Shown piece after piece: positions 43,189 to 52,002 of a stretch of DNA of 64,000 nucleotides. The notes under the pieces were generated by a model. The model ran no database searches. It was not told the DNA's origin and worked only from the letters and a program-made list of their open reading frames with translations. The translations under genes were made by a program, and so were the position numbers. Position 1 is the stretch's first letter. The number at the start of each line of letters is the position of its first letter. Source of the DNA: Nocardia amikacinitolerans NBRC 108937 (lineage in GTDB: Bacteria > Actinomycetota > Actinomycetes > Mycobacteriales > Mycobacteriaceae); contig NZ_BDAU01000028.1 of assembly GCF_001612615.1 (NCBI RefSeq), positions 124,001 to 188,000 of the forward strand. The letters are read 5' to 3'.

Positions 43189-44598
43189 TCAATCCAGGTC
43201 GTCGTGGCGCATGAGCAGGCGGCCCGCCTCGGTGACCGAACCGGTGAGCGACGGGTACACCGAGAAGGTCTGGGCCAGATCGTTGACCGTCAGGTTGTTC
43301 TGTACGGCGAGTGCGATCGGCAGGATCAGCTCGGAGGCGATCGGCGCGACCACGACGCCGCCGATCACGACGCCGGTGGCCGGACGGCAGAAGACCTTGA
43401 CGAAGCCGCGGCGCAGGCCCGACATCTTGGCCCTCGGGTTGGTGTTCAGCGGCAGCATCACGGTCCGCGCGGGCACCTCGCCGTTGTCGATCGAGTTCTG
43501 GCTGACGCCGACGGTGGCGATCTCCGGCCTGGTGAACACGGCCGAGGCCACGGTCTTGAGCCGAATCGGGCTGACGCCCTCACCCAGCGCGTGGTACATC
43601 GCGATGCGGCCCTGCATGGCCGCCACCGAGGCCAGCGGCAGCAGGCCCGTGCAGTCGCCCGCGGCGTAGATGCCGGACACCGAGGTGCGCGAGACCCGGT
43701 CGACCCGCAGGTAGCCGCCGCGGTCGAGATCGACGCCCAGCTCTTCCAGGCCCAGATCCGTGGTATTCGGTGTGGAACCCACGGTCATCAGCGCGTGCGT
43801 GCCAGCGACGGTGCGGCCGTCGGAGAGCTTGACGACGATGCCTTCCGCGGTTCGCTCGACGGCGTCGGCCCTCGCGTGCTTCACCAGCTCGACGCCGCGC
43901 TCGGCCAGCGCTTCCTCGAGCACGAGGGCGGCGTCGGCGTCCTCGTGCGGCAGCACCCGATCGCGGCTGGACACCAGCTTCACCCGGACGCCCAATTCCG
44001 TGTAGGCGGAGACGAATTCGGCGCCGGTGACACCGGAACCGACCACCACCAGGGTCTCAGGAAGCTCGCGCAGGTCGTAGAGCTGACGCCAGTTCAGGAT
44101 GCGCTCGCCGTCGGGTTCGGCGCCGGGCAGCACGCGCGGGCTCGCGCCGGTGGCGATCAGCACCACCTCTGCCTCGATCAGCCGCTCGCGCTCGCGACCG
44201 CCGTCGAGCTCGAGGAGCACGCGATGCGCCGCACGCCCGCCGCCGTTCTCGGCCAGCCGCGCGGAGCCGGAGAGGACGGTCACGCCCGCGGACTGCAACT
44301 TGGAGCGGATATCGGAGGACTGCGCCAGCGCCAGCGCTTTGACGCGCGAGTTCACCTCCGGCAGCCGCACGGCCGCCTGGCTCGGGTCGAGCGTGATTCC
44401 CAGGTCCCTTGCCCGGCGCAGATCGGTGCGCACACCGGTGGAGGCGATGAAAGTCTTCGACGGGACACAGTCCCACAACACACACGCGCCACCGATGCCG
44501 TCGCGGTCGATCAGTGTCACGTCCGCGCCGTGCTGGGCCGCGACCAAGGCCGCCTCATAGCCGGCCGGTCCGCCACCGATGATCGCAATGCGGGTCAT
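43189..44598 (-). CDS. lpdA: Flavoprotein NAD(P)H-quinone dehydrogenase LpdA
   Basis: A 469-residue two-dinucleotide-fold flavoprotein orthologous in context to LpdA (Rv3303c), which reduces quinones with NAD(P)H. FAD motif RIAIIGGGPAGYEAALVAAQ, NAD motif VVVGSGVTGAEFVSAYTELG, and IYAAGDCTGLLPLASVAAMQ are clear. The redox centre reads GGACVLWDCVPSK, keeping two cysteines with the CxxxxC spacing of disulfide reductases. The C-terminus TEAGRLLMRHDDLD lacks the usual His-Glu pair, so it should not act as a dihydrolipoamide dehydrogenase. GGAGG precedes ATG 44598. Confidence 0.85.
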   Translation of the reverse strand: MTRIAIIGGGPAGYEAALVAAQHGADVTLIDRDGIGGACVLWDCVPSKTFIASTGVRTDLRRARDLGITLDPSQAAVRLPEVNSRVKALALAQSSDIRSKLQSAGVTVLSGSARLAENGGGRAAHRVLLELDGGRERERLIEAEVVLIATGASPRVLPGAEPDGERILNWRQLYDLRELPETLVVVGSGVTGAEFVSAYTELGVRVKLVSSRDRVLPHEDADAALVLEEALAERGVELVKHARADAVERTAEGIVVKLSDGRTVAGTHALMTVGSTPNTTDLGLEELGVDLDRGGYLRVDRVSRTSVSGIYAAGDCTGLLPLASVAAMQGRIAMYHALGEGVSPIRLKTVASAVFTRPEIATVGVSQNSIDNGEVPARTVMLPLNTNPRAKMSGLRRGFVKVFCRPATGVVIGGVVVAPIASELILPIALAVQNNLTVNDLAQTFSVYPSLTGSVTEAGRLLMRHDDLD

Positions 44599-44748
44599 GG
44601 ATACCTCCGCTCGAGCTGTCGACCGGGATCTCCGGTACCTGGCTAACGTTAGTGGTCGGCGCGCTGTCGGGCTCGCCACACCTGGCCGTCGCGCCGGGAA
44701 CACGGCGTCATGTGGGCGGGATAGCGGCGATCCGGTGTCATCATTGGC

Positions 44749-44754
44749 TACCCT
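44749..44754 (+). promoter_or_regulatory. -10 element, leaderless GGCT-like gene
   Basis: TACCCT ends six bases before GTG 44761 with no ribosome-binding site, indicating a leaderless transcript and supporting this start over the upstream TTG. Confidence 0.55.
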
Positions 44755-44760
44755 TTGCAG

Positions 44761-45240
44761 GTGCCGATCTACGCCGCCTACGGGTCCAACATGGACTCGA
44801 CCCAGATGCTCGAGCGCTGTCCGCACTCCCCCATGTCCGGAACCGGCTGGTTGGAGGGCTGGCGGCTGACCTTCGCCGGCGACGACATCGGGTGGGAAGG
44901 GCCGCTGGCGACGGTCGTCGAGGAACCGGGTTCCCGGGTGTTCGTCGTGCTCTACGACGTCTCCCCCGAGGACGAGCAGCTGCTGGACCGGTGGGAGGGC
45001 TCGGACTTCGGCATCCACAAGAAGATCCGGCTGCGCGTCACCCCGAGTCCGGGCAGCGGCACCGAGCCGCGGCTGGCCTGGCTGTACGTGCTCGACGCCT
45101 ACGAGGGCGGCCTACCGTCGGCGCGCTATCTTGGCGTGATGGCCGACGCGGCCGAAAAGGCAGGCGCACCAGAGGAATACGTGCACGCGCTACGGACGCG
45201 CAACAGCCGCAACGTGGGACCTGGCAACTACTCGAGCTGA
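44761..45240 (+). CDS. Gamma-glutamylcyclotransferase-like protein
   Basis: A 159-residue protein of the GGCT/AIG2-like fold, corresponding in context to Rv3304. The N-terminal signature YAAYGSNMDSTQM binds the substrate carboxylate in this fold, and FVVLYDVSPEDEQLLDRWEG contains the conserved acidic residues. The family cleaves gamma-glutamyl compounds to 5-oxoproline, but many bacterial members have no proven substrate. It is divergent from lpdA and ends just before a strong hairpin. Confidence 0.8.
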   Translation: MPIYAAYGSNMDSTQMLERCPHSPMSGTGWLEGWRLTFAGDDIGWEGPLATVVEEPGSRVFVVLYDVSPEDEQLLDRWEGSDFGIHKKIRLRVTPSPGSGTEPRLAWLYVLDAYEGGLPSARYLGVMADAAEKAGAPEEYVHALRTRNSRNVGPGNYSS

Positions 45241-45245
45241 GACGC

Positions 45246-45283
45246 CGAACCCCGCCGCCGGAGCAACCGGACGGCGGGGTTCG
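45246..45283. terminator. Bidirectional terminator hairpin
   Basis: CGAACCCCGCCG (45246-45257) pairs with CGGCGGGGTTCG (45272-45283), a 12-base stem followed by TTCGTTT. It lies between the convergent GGCT-like and amiA1 genes. Confidence 0.7.
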
Positions 45284-45295
45284 TTCGTTTCGCCT

Positions 45296-45392
45296 GTTTC
45301 GGACGCCTCGCCTGTCGAGACGCCTGGATTTTCGGACGCCTCGATTTTCAGAACCGTCGCTTTTCAGAACCCTCGCTTTTCAGACCTCAGCG
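45296..45392. repeat. 16-base tandem repeats at the 3' end of amiA1
   Basis: Four consecutive 16-base units begin with TTTTC: TTTTCGGACGCCTCGA (45329), TTTTCAGAACCGTCGC (45345), TTTTCAGAACCCTCGC (45361), TTTTCAGACCTCAGCG (45377). A more diverged unit starts at 45296. The last unit includes the amiA1 stop codon. Confidence 0.75.
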
Positions 45393-46727
45393 CGGCGGCG
45401 TCTGCAACACGATGTTCGACAGCACCCGCACGCCCACCGCGAGCGCGCGCTCGTCGATGTCGAAGGTCGGCTGGTGCAGGTCCAGTTGCTCGCCATGCCC
45501 GGACCAGACGCCGAGCCGCGCCATCGCGCCGGGCACCTCCTCCAGGTACCAGGAGAAGTCCTCGCCGCCGCCGGACTGGATGGTGTCGGCCAGCGCGTCG
45601 GGGCCGAGCGCGCGGATGGCGTCCTCGAAGATCCTGGTCGAGTGCTCGTCGTTGACCACGGGCGGCACGCCGCGGCGGTAGTTGAGCTGGTACCGCACGC
45701 CGGTCGGCGCGAGCAGGCCGTCGACGATCTCGTGCACCATCGGCTCGAGCAGCGACCAGGTCGCGTGGTCGCCGGTCCGGACGGTGCCGGTGAGCATGCC
45801 CGTCTGCGGTATGGCGTTCGGCGCCTTCCCAGCCGACACCGCGCCCCACACCATCACGGTGCTGGTCCGCGGGTCGATGCGGCGGCTGAGCAGGCCGGGC
45901 AGGCCGGTGATCACGGTGCCGATCGCGTAGACGAGGTCGCTGGTCAGGTGCGGACGCGAGGTGTGGCCGCCCGGCGAGTCGAGCACCAGCTCGATGGTGT
46001 CGGCGGCCGAGGTGATCGCGCCGACCCGGATGCCGACCCTGCCGACCTCCAGGCGCGGATCGCAGTGCAGCGCGAAGATCCGCTCAACCCCCTCCATGAC
46101 GCCCGCCGCGACCAGGTCGATCGCGCCGCCCGGCATCACTTCCTCGGCGGGCTGGAAGATCAGCCGCACGCCGACCGGCAGGTCGGGGATCTCGGCGAGC
46201 GCGAGGGCGGTGCCGAGCAGGACGGTGGTGTGCGCGTCATGGCCGCAGGCGTGCGAGACGCCGGGGACGGTCGAGGCGAAGCTGAGGCCGGTGAACTCCT
46301 GCAGCGGGAGCGCGTCCATGTCGGCGCGCAGGCCGATGCGCGGTCCCTCGGGGCCGATGTCACAGATCAGGCCGGTGCCGCCGGGCATCTTCTGCGGGGA
46401 AAGACCCGCCTTGGTCAGCCAGGCCGCGACGAACTCGGTCGTGCCGAACTCGGTGCGGGAAAGCTCCGGGTTCGCGTGGATGTGCCTGCGCCACTGCACG
46501 AGGTCGACAGCGTGCTCGGCCAGCCACGAGTCGACCGCATCCCGGGCGGTCACGACGGTGTCCGTCGCGACGCCGCCCGGCGCCTCCGGGGTCAGGCACG
46601 CGGCACCCATGGGGCCGGTGGCTCGCGCCGAGGTGTTCGACAATGCGGCACTCGCGGGGCCCTCCGTGGTAGCGCGCGCCGCCTCCTGGCCCGTCGCTCG
46701 CGCCGCCGGTCGGCCTGTAGTGCTCAC
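45387..46727 (-). CDS. amiA1: M20-family amidohydrolase AmiA1
   Basis: A 446-residue M20 metallopeptidase-fold amidohydrolase. Metal ligands appear in ACGHDAHTTVLLG, QPAEEVMPGG and the C-terminal GGGEDFSWYLEEV, with GLRADMDALPLQE upstream. About 56 N-terminal residues rich in Ala, Thr and Arg precede the domain and are unusual for the family. GTG 46727 has AGGAGGACAT just upstream and overlaps the amiB1 stop (GTGA), which fixes this start. The natural substrate is probably an N-acyl amino acid or peptide. Confidence 0.87.
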   Translation of the reverse strand: MSTTGRPAARATGQEAARATTEGPASAALSNTSARATGPMGAACLTPEAPGGVATDTVVTARDAVDSWLAEHAVDLVQWRRHIHANPELSRTEFGTTEFVAAWLTKAGLSPQKMPGGTGLICDIGPEGPRIGLRADMDALPLQEFTGLSFASTVPGVSHACGHDAHTTVLLGTALALAEIPDLPVGVRLIFQPAEEVMPGGAIDLVAAGVMEGVERIFALHCDPRLEVGRVGIRVGAITSAADTIELVLDSPGGHTSRPHLTSDLVYAIGTVITGLPGLLSRRIDPRTSTVMVWGAVSAGKAPNAIPQTGMLTGTVRTGDHATWSLLEPMVHEIVDGLLAPTGVRYQLNYRRGVPPVVNDEHSTRIFEDAIRALGPDALADTIQSGGGEDFSWYLEEVPGAMARLGVWSGHGEQLDLHQPTFDIDERALAVGVRVLSNIVLQTPPR

Positions 46728-47926
46728 CGAATGTCCTCCTGTCGTTGAACGAGTCGTTGCAACAACCTGTCTCTGTGTTCTTCATCGCGGGCGACGGCGA
46801 TTGCGGTACGCGCCAGCGCGATCGCGCCATCTGTCACCGCGCGATCCGCCGAGGCGTTGACACTCGCCTCGGCGAAGCCCGGCTGATGTGTCACCGCCCC
46901 ACCGGCGTCTATGCCGATGACCGGATGGATGCCCGGGATGACGTTGGTGACATTGCCCATATCGGTGCTGCCGAGCGGTCGCTGCGCCTCGAGCTCCGGT
47001 GCGATCGGCACCCGTCCCAGGTCGGCGATCTGCTCACGATAGGCACACAGTAGTGCCGGATCGGGCGTCAGCTCGGTATATGTAGGCGCGAGCGTCCGGA
47101 TTTCGTGGGTGCAGCCGGTCGCGAGGGCGCCCGCCTCGAAACAAGCCGACGCTCGTCGCATCAGATCGTCGAGGGATGCGGAGTCGACTGCGCGTAGGTA
47201 GTACAGCAGTTCCGCACGTCCGGGCACGATGTTGGGGGCTACGCCACCGTCGCTGACTATACCGTGAAGTTGCTGACCGGGTAGAAGGTGCTGCCTCAGC
47301 AAACCGAGAGCAACCTGCGCGACGGTGACGGCGTCCCCCGCGTTGCGGCCGTACTCGGGGGCCGCGCTGGCGTGCGCCTCGCGCCCGCGGAAGAGCACGC
47401 CCAGGTCGGCGAGGGCGAGCGAACGGGCGCCGACGATGTCGTAAGGGCCGGGATGCACCATCATCGCCATCGCGATGTCGTCGAAGACGCCGCGCTCCAG
47501 CATCAGCACCTTGCCGCCGCCGCTCTCCTCGGCGGGCGTCCCGAGCACCACGACGGTGATGCCGAGTTCGTCGGCCACCTCGGCGAGGCCGAGCGCCGCG
47601 CCGACGGCCGACGCGGCGATGATGTTGTGCCCGCAGGCGTGCCCGATCTCGGGCAGCGCGTCGTATTCGGCGCAGATGCCGACCGTCAGCTCGCCGCTTC
47701 CGCAGCTCGCGCGAAAGGCCGTCGGCAGGTCGGCGACGCCCGCCTGGATCTCGAAACCGCGCTCGGCGAGCGGCGCGAGGACCTTGGCGACGCTGCGCGT
47801 CTCCTCGAAGGCCAACTCCGGCTCGGCGTGGATGGCGTGCGACAGCTCGATCAGCCGGGTCGCCGCGGCGTCGATCGCGGCGTCGGAGGCCGCCGCGGCG
47901 CCGTCGGTGCGGACAGCGCGCGGCAT
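46724..47926 (-). CDS. amiB1: M20-family amidohydrolase AmiB1
   Basis: A 400-residue M20 amidohydrolase related to AmiA1, with the same order as Rv3306c-Rv3305c. It has GICAEYDALPEIGHACGHNI, GTPAEESGGGKVLML, GREAHASAAPEYG and the C-terminal GSTDMGNVTNVIPG. The preferred ATG 47926 (protein starting MPRAVRTDG) has GAGGAAAAG upstream; an in-frame ATG at 47965 has no site. It is translated together with amiA1 through a GTGA overlap, suggesting two related peptidase or deacylase steps or a heteromer. Confidence 0.87.
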   Translation of the reverse strand: MPRAVRTDGAAAASDAAIDAAATRLIELSHAIHAEPELAFEETRSVAKVLAPLAERGFEIQAGVADLPTAFRASCGSGELTVGICAEYDALPEIGHACGHNIIAASAVGAALGLAEVADELGITVVVLGTPAEESGGGKVLMLERGVFDDIAMAMMVHPGPYDIVGARSLALADLGVLFRGREAHASAAPEYGRNAGDAVTVAQVALGLLRQHLLPGQQLHGIVSDGGVAPNIVPGRAELLYYLRAVDSASLDDLMRRASACFEAGALATGCTHEIRTLAPTYTELTPDPALLCAYREQIADLGRVPIAPELEAQRPLGSTDMGNVTNVIPGIHPVIGIDAGGAVTHQPGFAEASVNASADRAVTDGAIALARTAIAVARDEEHRDRLLQRLVQRQEDIR

Positions 47927-48045
47927 GCTGCTCTTTTCCTCAGGCCCGCTGCGCGGTGATGGCATGGGACACAGTCTGGCACTGTGGCGCGAATCGGGCG
48001 CGTCCCGTGTCCGTCGACCTGCTCACATCCGGGCCTCGCCAGGGG

Positions 48046-48750
48046 TTATCCGACGGCGAACGCCAGGTTCTCCGGGCTTGTGCGCACCGCGAGTCCGGCC
48101 AGCGCTTCGGCGTGCAGCGCCCGCTTGATGATCGGCAGATTCGGCTTGCGGTTGCCCGCCAGTGCCGCGGCCTGTGCGACGGCGGTCTCCAGCAACACGT
48201 CGGCTTCGGCGGCTTGGTCCACGATGCCGGCCGCGATGGCCTGATCGGCCGGGTAGCGGTGGCCGGTGGTCATGGCCTGCACGCAGACCTGGTTGCTCAG
48301 GCGGTTGGTGAGCAGGGCGTTCATGCCGACGGTGAAGGGCATGCCGAGGTGCACCTCGGGCAGGCTCCAGAAGCCGCGATCGGCCCGCATGACGCGGAAG
48401 TCGTGCGAGGTGGCGAGCATGGCGCCCGCACCGAACGCGTGGCCGTTGATGGCGGCGACCGTCGGCATCGGGAAGGCCAGCAGGCGGGTGTAGAGCGAGT
48501 GCACCTTGTCCAGGTAGCCGTGCATCTCGCCGAGGTTGCCGAACAACCAGTCGGTGTCGAGACCGTTGCTGAAGAACTTGCCGGTCGCCGTGGTCACCAG
48601 CGCCGCGGGCCCCTCCGAGGCCTCGACCTTGTCGAACAGCGCGTGCACCTGATCGATCCAGTCCGGATGGAAGCGGTTCTCGCTGTCGGTCTGTCCCTCG
48701 CTCCCGAGGTACAGCACGAACACATCTCCCTGACGCTCCAGATACGGCAT
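48046..48750 (-). CDS. Enoyl-CoA hydratase/isomerase family protein
   Basis: A 234-residue crotonase-fold protein. The CoA/oxyanion segments are GKFFSNGLDTDWLF and INGHAFGAGAMLATSHDFRV; the second resembles plant peroxisomal delta3-delta2 isomerases. A glutamate in RGFWSLPEVHLGMPF fits the catalytic position. The likely -10 TACGCT (48762-48757, reverse strand) lies exactly six bases before ATG 48750, so the transcript is leaderless. It is divergent from deoD. Acts on an unidentified acyl-CoA. Confidence 0.83.
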   Translation of the reverse strand: MPYLERQGDVFVLYLGSEGQTDSENRFHPDWIDQVHALFDKVEASEGPAALVTTATGKFFSNGLDTDWLFGNLGEMHGYLDKVHSLYTRLLAFPMPTVAAINGHAFGAGAMLATSHDFRVMRADRGFWSLPEVHLGMPFTVGMNALLTNRLSNQVCVQAMTTGHRYPADQAIAAGIVDQAAEADVLLETAVAQAAALAGNRKPNLPIIKRALHAEALAGLAVRTSPENLAFAVG

Positions 48751-48830
48751 GCGTGCAGCGTATCGCCCTGGGCGGACAACCCCTACTCGCGGGTAGCCCC
48801 GCGTTGTGGGCGTGGGACGGTAAAGCTCGA

Positions 48831-48836
48831 TAGGGT
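48831..48836 (+). promoter_or_regulatory. -10 element of deoD, leaderless
   Basis: TAGGGT ends six bases before ATG 48843; the segment between has no ribosome-binding site. Confidence 0.55.
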
Positions 48837-48842
48837 TACGGC

Positions 48843-49622
48843 ATGCTTGCCGAACAGGCCGCCGAGGCGATCGCGGAACGTACGGGAGTCGAGCGCCACC
48901 GGGTGGCCGTTGTGCTGGGGTCGGGGTGGCAGCAGGCGGCCGCGGAGGTCGGTGCGCCGTCGGCGTCGGTGTCGATGCCGGAACTGCCCGGCTTCGGCGA
49001 ACCGACCGCGCAGGGCCATGTCGGCGTGGTGCATTCGGTGCCCGTCGGTGAGACGCCGGTGCTGCTGCTGATGGGCCGCCAGCATCTCTACGAGGGCTAT
49101 CAGCCCGCGGACGTGGTGCACCCGGTGTCGGCCGCGGTGGCGGCGGGCGCAGAGATCGTGGTGCTGACCAACGCGGCGGGCGGCATCCGGCCCGGCTTGC
49201 AGGTCGGTGAGCCGGTCCTGATCAGCGATCACCTCAATCTCACTGCCCGGACCCCGCTGGCGGGCGCCACCTTCGTCGACCTGGTCGACGCGTGGGACCC
49301 CGAATTGCGCGCGCTGGCAAGGGAAGTCGACCCGAGCCTGACCGAGGGCGTGTACGCGGGCCTGACCGGACCGCAGTACGAGACGCCCGCCGAGATCCGC
49401 ATGCTGCGCACCATCGGCGCCGACCTGGTCGGCATGTCGACGGTGCTGGAAGCCATCGCCGCCCGCGCGCTCGGCGCCCGGCTGCTCGGCATCTCGCTGG
49501 TGACCAACCTGGCCGCTGGCGTGACCGGGGAACACCTTTCGCACGCGGAGGTGCTCGCCGAGGGCAACGCGGCCGCGCCGAGGCTCGGCAAACTGCTGCG
49601 CGGCGTGCTGGAGCGGCTCTAG
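48843..49622 (+). CDS. deoD: Purine nucleoside phosphorylase
   Basis: A 259-residue trimeric-type purine nucleoside phosphorylase that splits inosine or guanosine with phosphate into base and ribose-1-phosphate. Motifs are RVAVVLGSGWQQAAAEVGAP, LMGRQHLYEGYQ, VLTNAAGGIRPG and the substrate-site GPQYETPAEIRML, with ISLVTNLAAGVTGE near the end. It is followed immediately by pmmB, so its product ribose-1-phosphate may be isomerised there. Symbol follows M. tuberculosis usage (deoD/punA). Confidence 0.93.
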   Translation: MLAEQAAEAIAERTGVERHRVAVVLGSGWQQAAAEVGAPSASVSMPELPGFGEPTAQGHVGVVHSVPVGETPVLLLMGRQHLYEGYQPADVVHPVSAAVAAGAEIVVLTNAAGGIRPGLQVGEPVLISDHLNLTARTPLAGATFVDLVDAWDPELRALAREVDPSLTEGVYAGLTGPQYETPAEIRMLRTIGADLVGMSTVLEAIAARALGARLLGISLVTNLAAGVTGEHLSHAEVLAEGNAAAPRLGKLLRGVLERL

Positions 49623-51116
49623 ATGCTGCGCTTCGGGACCGCCGGTCTGCGCGGGCCACTGCGCGAGGGCCCCGACGGCATGAACGTGACGACCGTGAGC
49701 AGGGCGACGGCGGGCGTTGTCGACTGGCTGCGCGGCCGCTGCCTCGGCGGCGGTCGGGTCGTCGTCGGTCGCGACGCCAGGCACGGTTCGCCCGAATTCG
49801 CCACCGCGGTCGCGGAAATCTTTGCGGCGGCGGGCTTTCCGGTCACGCTGCTGCCCGGAGCGGTGCCGACGCCGGTGGTGGCGTACGCGGTGCGCGAGCT
49901 CGGCGCGGTGGCGGGCGTGCAGATCACCGCGTCGCACAATCCGCCCGCCGACAACGGCTACAAGCTCTATCTCGACGGCGGTTCGCAGTTGATCGCGCCC
50001 GCCGACACCGAGATCGAGCGCTGCATCGAGGCGGTCGGCGAACCGATCCCGCGCACACCGGTCGCCGAATCCGACGACGCGCTCGTGCACCGCTATCTCG
50101 CGCGGGTCGCTCAGTTGCCGGACCTCGTCGGCGGGCCGGGTGCGCGCAACGACATCCGGATCGCGCTGACGCCGCTACACGGAGTCGGCGGCGATCTCGC
50201 CGTGCGGGCGCTCGCCGCGGCGGGTTTCACCGACGTGCACCTGGTGACCGAGCAATTCGTGCCCGATCCGGACTTCCCCACCGTCGCCTTCCCGAATCCG
50301 GAGGAGCCGGGAGCCGCCGATCTACTGCTCGCGCTGGCCGAACGGGTGAACGCCGATGTGGCCATCGCGTTGGACCCCGACGCGGATCGGTGCGCGGTCG
50401 GCGTGCCTGGCCCGGACGGGTGGCGGATGCTGCGCGGCGACGAAGCCGGTGTGCTGCTCGGTGCTTGCGTACTGCGCACCGCGCCGCCGGACGCGCTGGT
50501 CGCCACCACGATCGTGTCGTCGCGGCTGCTGTCCAAGCTGGCGGCGGCGCGCGGCGCCCGTTACGCCGAGACGCTCACCGGCTTCAAATGGCTCGCCAGG
50601 GCGGGCGACGGGCTGGTGTACGCCTACGAGGAGGCCATCGGGCACTGCGTCGACCCGGCGGCCGTGCGCGACAAGGACGGCATCTCGGCGGCCGTCCTCA
50701 CCGCCGACCTGGTGGCGCGGTTGAAGGCCGAAGGACGCACGCTGCTCGACGAACTCGACGGGTACGCGGTCGAATTCGGCCTGCACGCGGGCGATCAGGT
50801 CGCGTTGCGGCTGGCCGACGCCGAGGCCGCCGCCGCGGTGGTCGAGCGGCTTCGCACCGACCCGCCCGGCGAGATCGCGGGCGAACCGATGAAATACGCG
50901 GATCTGCTCCAGGCGCGCGGACGGATGCGCACCGACGCGCTGATTTTCGAGGGCGCGGGCTCCCGTGTGGTGATTCGTCCGTCCGGGACCGAGCCGAAAC
51001 TCAAGTGCTATCTGGAGGTCGTCGAGCCGGTGACCGACAGCGCCGGTCTCGCGCACGCGAGAAGCGTTGCGGCCGAGCGGCTCGCGGCGCTCGCCGAGTT
51101 CTGTCGCGCGCTGTAG
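49623..51116 (+). CDS. pmmB: Phosphohexomutase/phosphopentomutase-family enzyme
   Basis: A 497-residue alpha-D-phosphohexomutase family enzyme. The catalytic serine is in QITASHNPPADNGYKLYLDG, the metal loop in ALDPDADRCAVG, the sugar loop in YAYEEAIGHC, and the phosphate-binding loop in VIRPSGTEPKLKCYLEV. The ATG directly follows the deoD stop. Although named after phosphomannomutase in M. tuberculosis, its link with deoD, add, deoA and cdd favours a ribose- or deoxyribose-1-phosphate to 5-phosphate step. Confidence 0.9.
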   Translation: MLRFGTAGLRGPLREGPDGMNVTTVSRATAGVVDWLRGRCLGGGRVVVGRDARHGSPEFATAVAEIFAAAGFPVTLLPGAVPTPVVAYAVRELGAVAGVQITASHNPPADNGYKLYLDGGSQLIAPADTEIERCIEAVGEPIPRTPVAESDDALVHRYLARVAQLPDLVGGPGARNDIRIALTPLHGVGGDLAVRALAAAGFTDVHLVTEQFVPDPDFPTVAFPNPEEPGAADLLLALAERVNADVAIALDPDADRCAVGVPGPDGWRMLRGDEAGVLLGACVLRTAPPDALVATTIVSSRLLSKLAAARGARYAETLTGFKWLARAGDGLVYAYEEAIGHCVDPAAVRDKDGISAAVLTADLVARLKAEGRTLLDELDGYAVEFGLHAGDQVALRLADAEAAAAVVERLRTDPPGEIAGEPMKYADLLQARGRMRTDALIFEGAGSRVVIRPSGTEPKLKCYLEVVEPVTDSAGLAHARSVAAERLAALAEFCRAL

Positions 51117-51159
51117 CCCGCCGCCACGACGGGGCGTCAGCCGACCCCGACCCACCACG

Positions 51160-51182
51160 CCGCCGTTGCACGCGTACGGCGG
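51160..51182. terminator. Hairpin between convergent pmmB and upp
   Basis: CCGCCGT (51160-51166) pairs with ACGGCGG (51176-51182) around a nine-base loop in the short gap between the convergent genes. It is a modest candidate terminator. Confidence 0.4.
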
Positions 51183-51232
51183 GCACCGCCGAGTCTTTCG
51201 CGCAGCCGCGCTGAAAAGTCCGCGAGTTCGCG

Positions 51233-51856
51233 TCAGCGCGGTCCGAACTGGCGGTCGCCCGCGTCGCCGAGGCCGGGGACGATGTAGGCGTCGGAGTTCA
51301 GGCCCGAGTCGACGGTCGCGGTCACCAACCGCACCGGCAGGTCCGACTTCTCCAGTAGCGCAATGCCTTCCGGTGCCGCGACCACGCAGATCGCGGTGAT
51401 GTCGGTCGCGCCGCGCGCGGCGAGCAGTTCGAGGGTGTGGCGCATGGAGCCGCCGGTCGCCACCATCGGGTCGAGCACGTACACCGGGATACCGGACAGG
51501 TCGGCGGGCAGCGATTCCATGTACGGCACCGGCTGGTGCGTGGTCTCGTCGCGGGCGATGCCGACGAAACCGACCTGGGCGTTGGGGATCAGCTCGGCCG
51601 CCGCGTCGACCATGCCGAGCCCGGCGCGCAGCACCGGGACCAGCAGCGGCGGATGGGCAAGCCGCACGCCCTCGGCGAAGGCGACGGGGGTTTCGATTTC
51701 GTACCTGGTCACGGGCGCCTCGCGCAGCGCTTCGTAGACCAGGATGCCGGTGAGATCGCGCAGCGCGTTGCGGAAGACCGCGTTGGGTGTGCGCGCGTCG
51801 CGCATCGTCGTCAGCAGGGTGGCGGCGAGTGGGTGGTCCACGGTGTGCGTACGCAT
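51233..51856 (-). CDS. upp: Uracil phosphoribosyltransferase
   Basis: A 207-residue UPRTase that converts uracil and PRPP to UMP. The PRPP loop reads LDPMVATGGSMRHTLELL and the C-terminal uracil-binding segment YIVPGLGDAGDRQFG. Length and motifs match the family. It reads opposite deoD-pmmB as in M. tuberculosis. TATCGT (51868-51863, reverse strand) lies exactly six bases before the ATG, so the message is likely leaderless. It recovers uracil from the phosphorylase steps. Confidence 0.94.
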   Translation of the reverse strand: MRTHTVDHPLAATLLTTMRDARTPNAVFRNALRDLTGILVYEALREAPVTRYEIETPVAFAEGVRLAHPPLLVPVLRAGLGMVDAAAELIPNAQVGFVGIARDETTHQPVPYMESLPADLSGIPVYVLDPMVATGGSMRHTLELLAARGATDITAICVVAAPEGIALLEKSDLPVRLVTATVDSGLNSDAYIVPGLGDAGDRQFGPR

Positions 51857-51862
51857 GAGGGA

Positions 51863-51868
51863 ACGATA
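51863..51868 (-). promoter_or_regulatory. -10 element of upp, leaderless
   Basis: Reverse-strand TATCGT ends six bases before the upp ATG, with TCCCTC between. Confidence 0.5.
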
Positions 51869-52002
51869 AGGTTCGAGGCGAGTTCGGCGTCGAACGTCCT
51901 CGTGAATTTTTTTCGCGGGGCGTGGAACCGAATGGCAAGGCGGCGCGTCGAACCAGTTGGATGACGTACTCTGCCTGGGAACGAACAGATGGGGGAAGCA
52001 CT

